The position numbers and the translations under genes were made by a program. A DNA stretch of 10,358 bases from Rhodanobacter sp. UBA5168 (GTDB taxonomy: Bacteria > Pseudomonadota > Gammaproteobacteria > Xanthomonadales > Rhodanobacteraceae): assembly GCA_002413455.1 (NCBI GenBank), contig DHXA01000168.1, forward strand, positions 16,671 to 27,028, written 5' to 3'. The notes under the pieces were generated by a model. The model was given only the letters and a program-made list of their open reading frames with translations. It ran no database searches and had not been told where the DNA came from. Positions within the stretch are counted from its first letter, which is position 1, and every line of letters starts with the position of its first letter. Of this stretch, positions 7,495 through 10,358 are shown piece after piece.

Positions 7495-10358
<2,864 letters not shown>

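Overview
The window is GC-rich bacterial chromosome with strong G/C third-position bias in all the large genes. It most resembles a gammaproteobacterium of the Xanthomonadales (Rhodanobacteraceae or Xanthomonadaceae type). That placement is inferred from composition and from the style of the Kbl, DUF748/AsmA-like and poly-HAMP kinase proteins. It was not tested by any search.

Layout, left to right. All four large genes are on the minus strand. (1) 1-86: a non-coding tail with a perfect 10-bp inverted repeat at 50-80, just 3' of kbl. (2) 87-1286: kbl, glycine C-acetyltransferase (2-amino-3-ketobutyrate CoA ligase), complete, with all the expected PLP-site residues. (3) 1365-4997: a 1210-residue inner-membrane-anchored DUF748/AsmA-like protein, probably an envelope or lipid-transport-related factor. 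(4) 4998-5407: a compact intergenic island. It holds two similar GC hairpins (5100-5116 and 5388-5400) and, between them on the plus strand, a 37-codon ORF (5203-5316) with a good Shine-Dalgarno and about 50% GC. Its leader can fold onto the start codon and also offers two mutually exclusive stems. (5) 5408-7492: a cytoplasmic hybrid histidine kinase, REC-PAS-HisKA-HATPase-REC. (6) 7495-10358: the C-terminal 953 or so residues of a large poly-HAMP hybrid kinase, HAMP-HAMP-GAF-coiled coil-HisKA-HATPase-REC-REC, whose 5' end lies beyond the right edge.

How the parts work together: the two kinases form one translationally coupled operon, with only 2 nt between stop and start. Together they carry two phospho-accepting histidines and four receiver aspartates, but no HPt and no DNA-binding or enzymatic output domain is visible. 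They look like the sensing and relay half of a multi-step phosphorelay whose output lies elsewhere. The kbl and DUF748 genes are co-directional, 78 bp apart, and have no obvious functional link.

The most unusual piece is the 5085-5403 island. It is a small structured unit of atypical composition, with a putative micro-ORF read against all its neighbours. I do not recognise the peptide. The unit could be a regulated small-protein gene or the remnant of a small mobile or ncRNA element.
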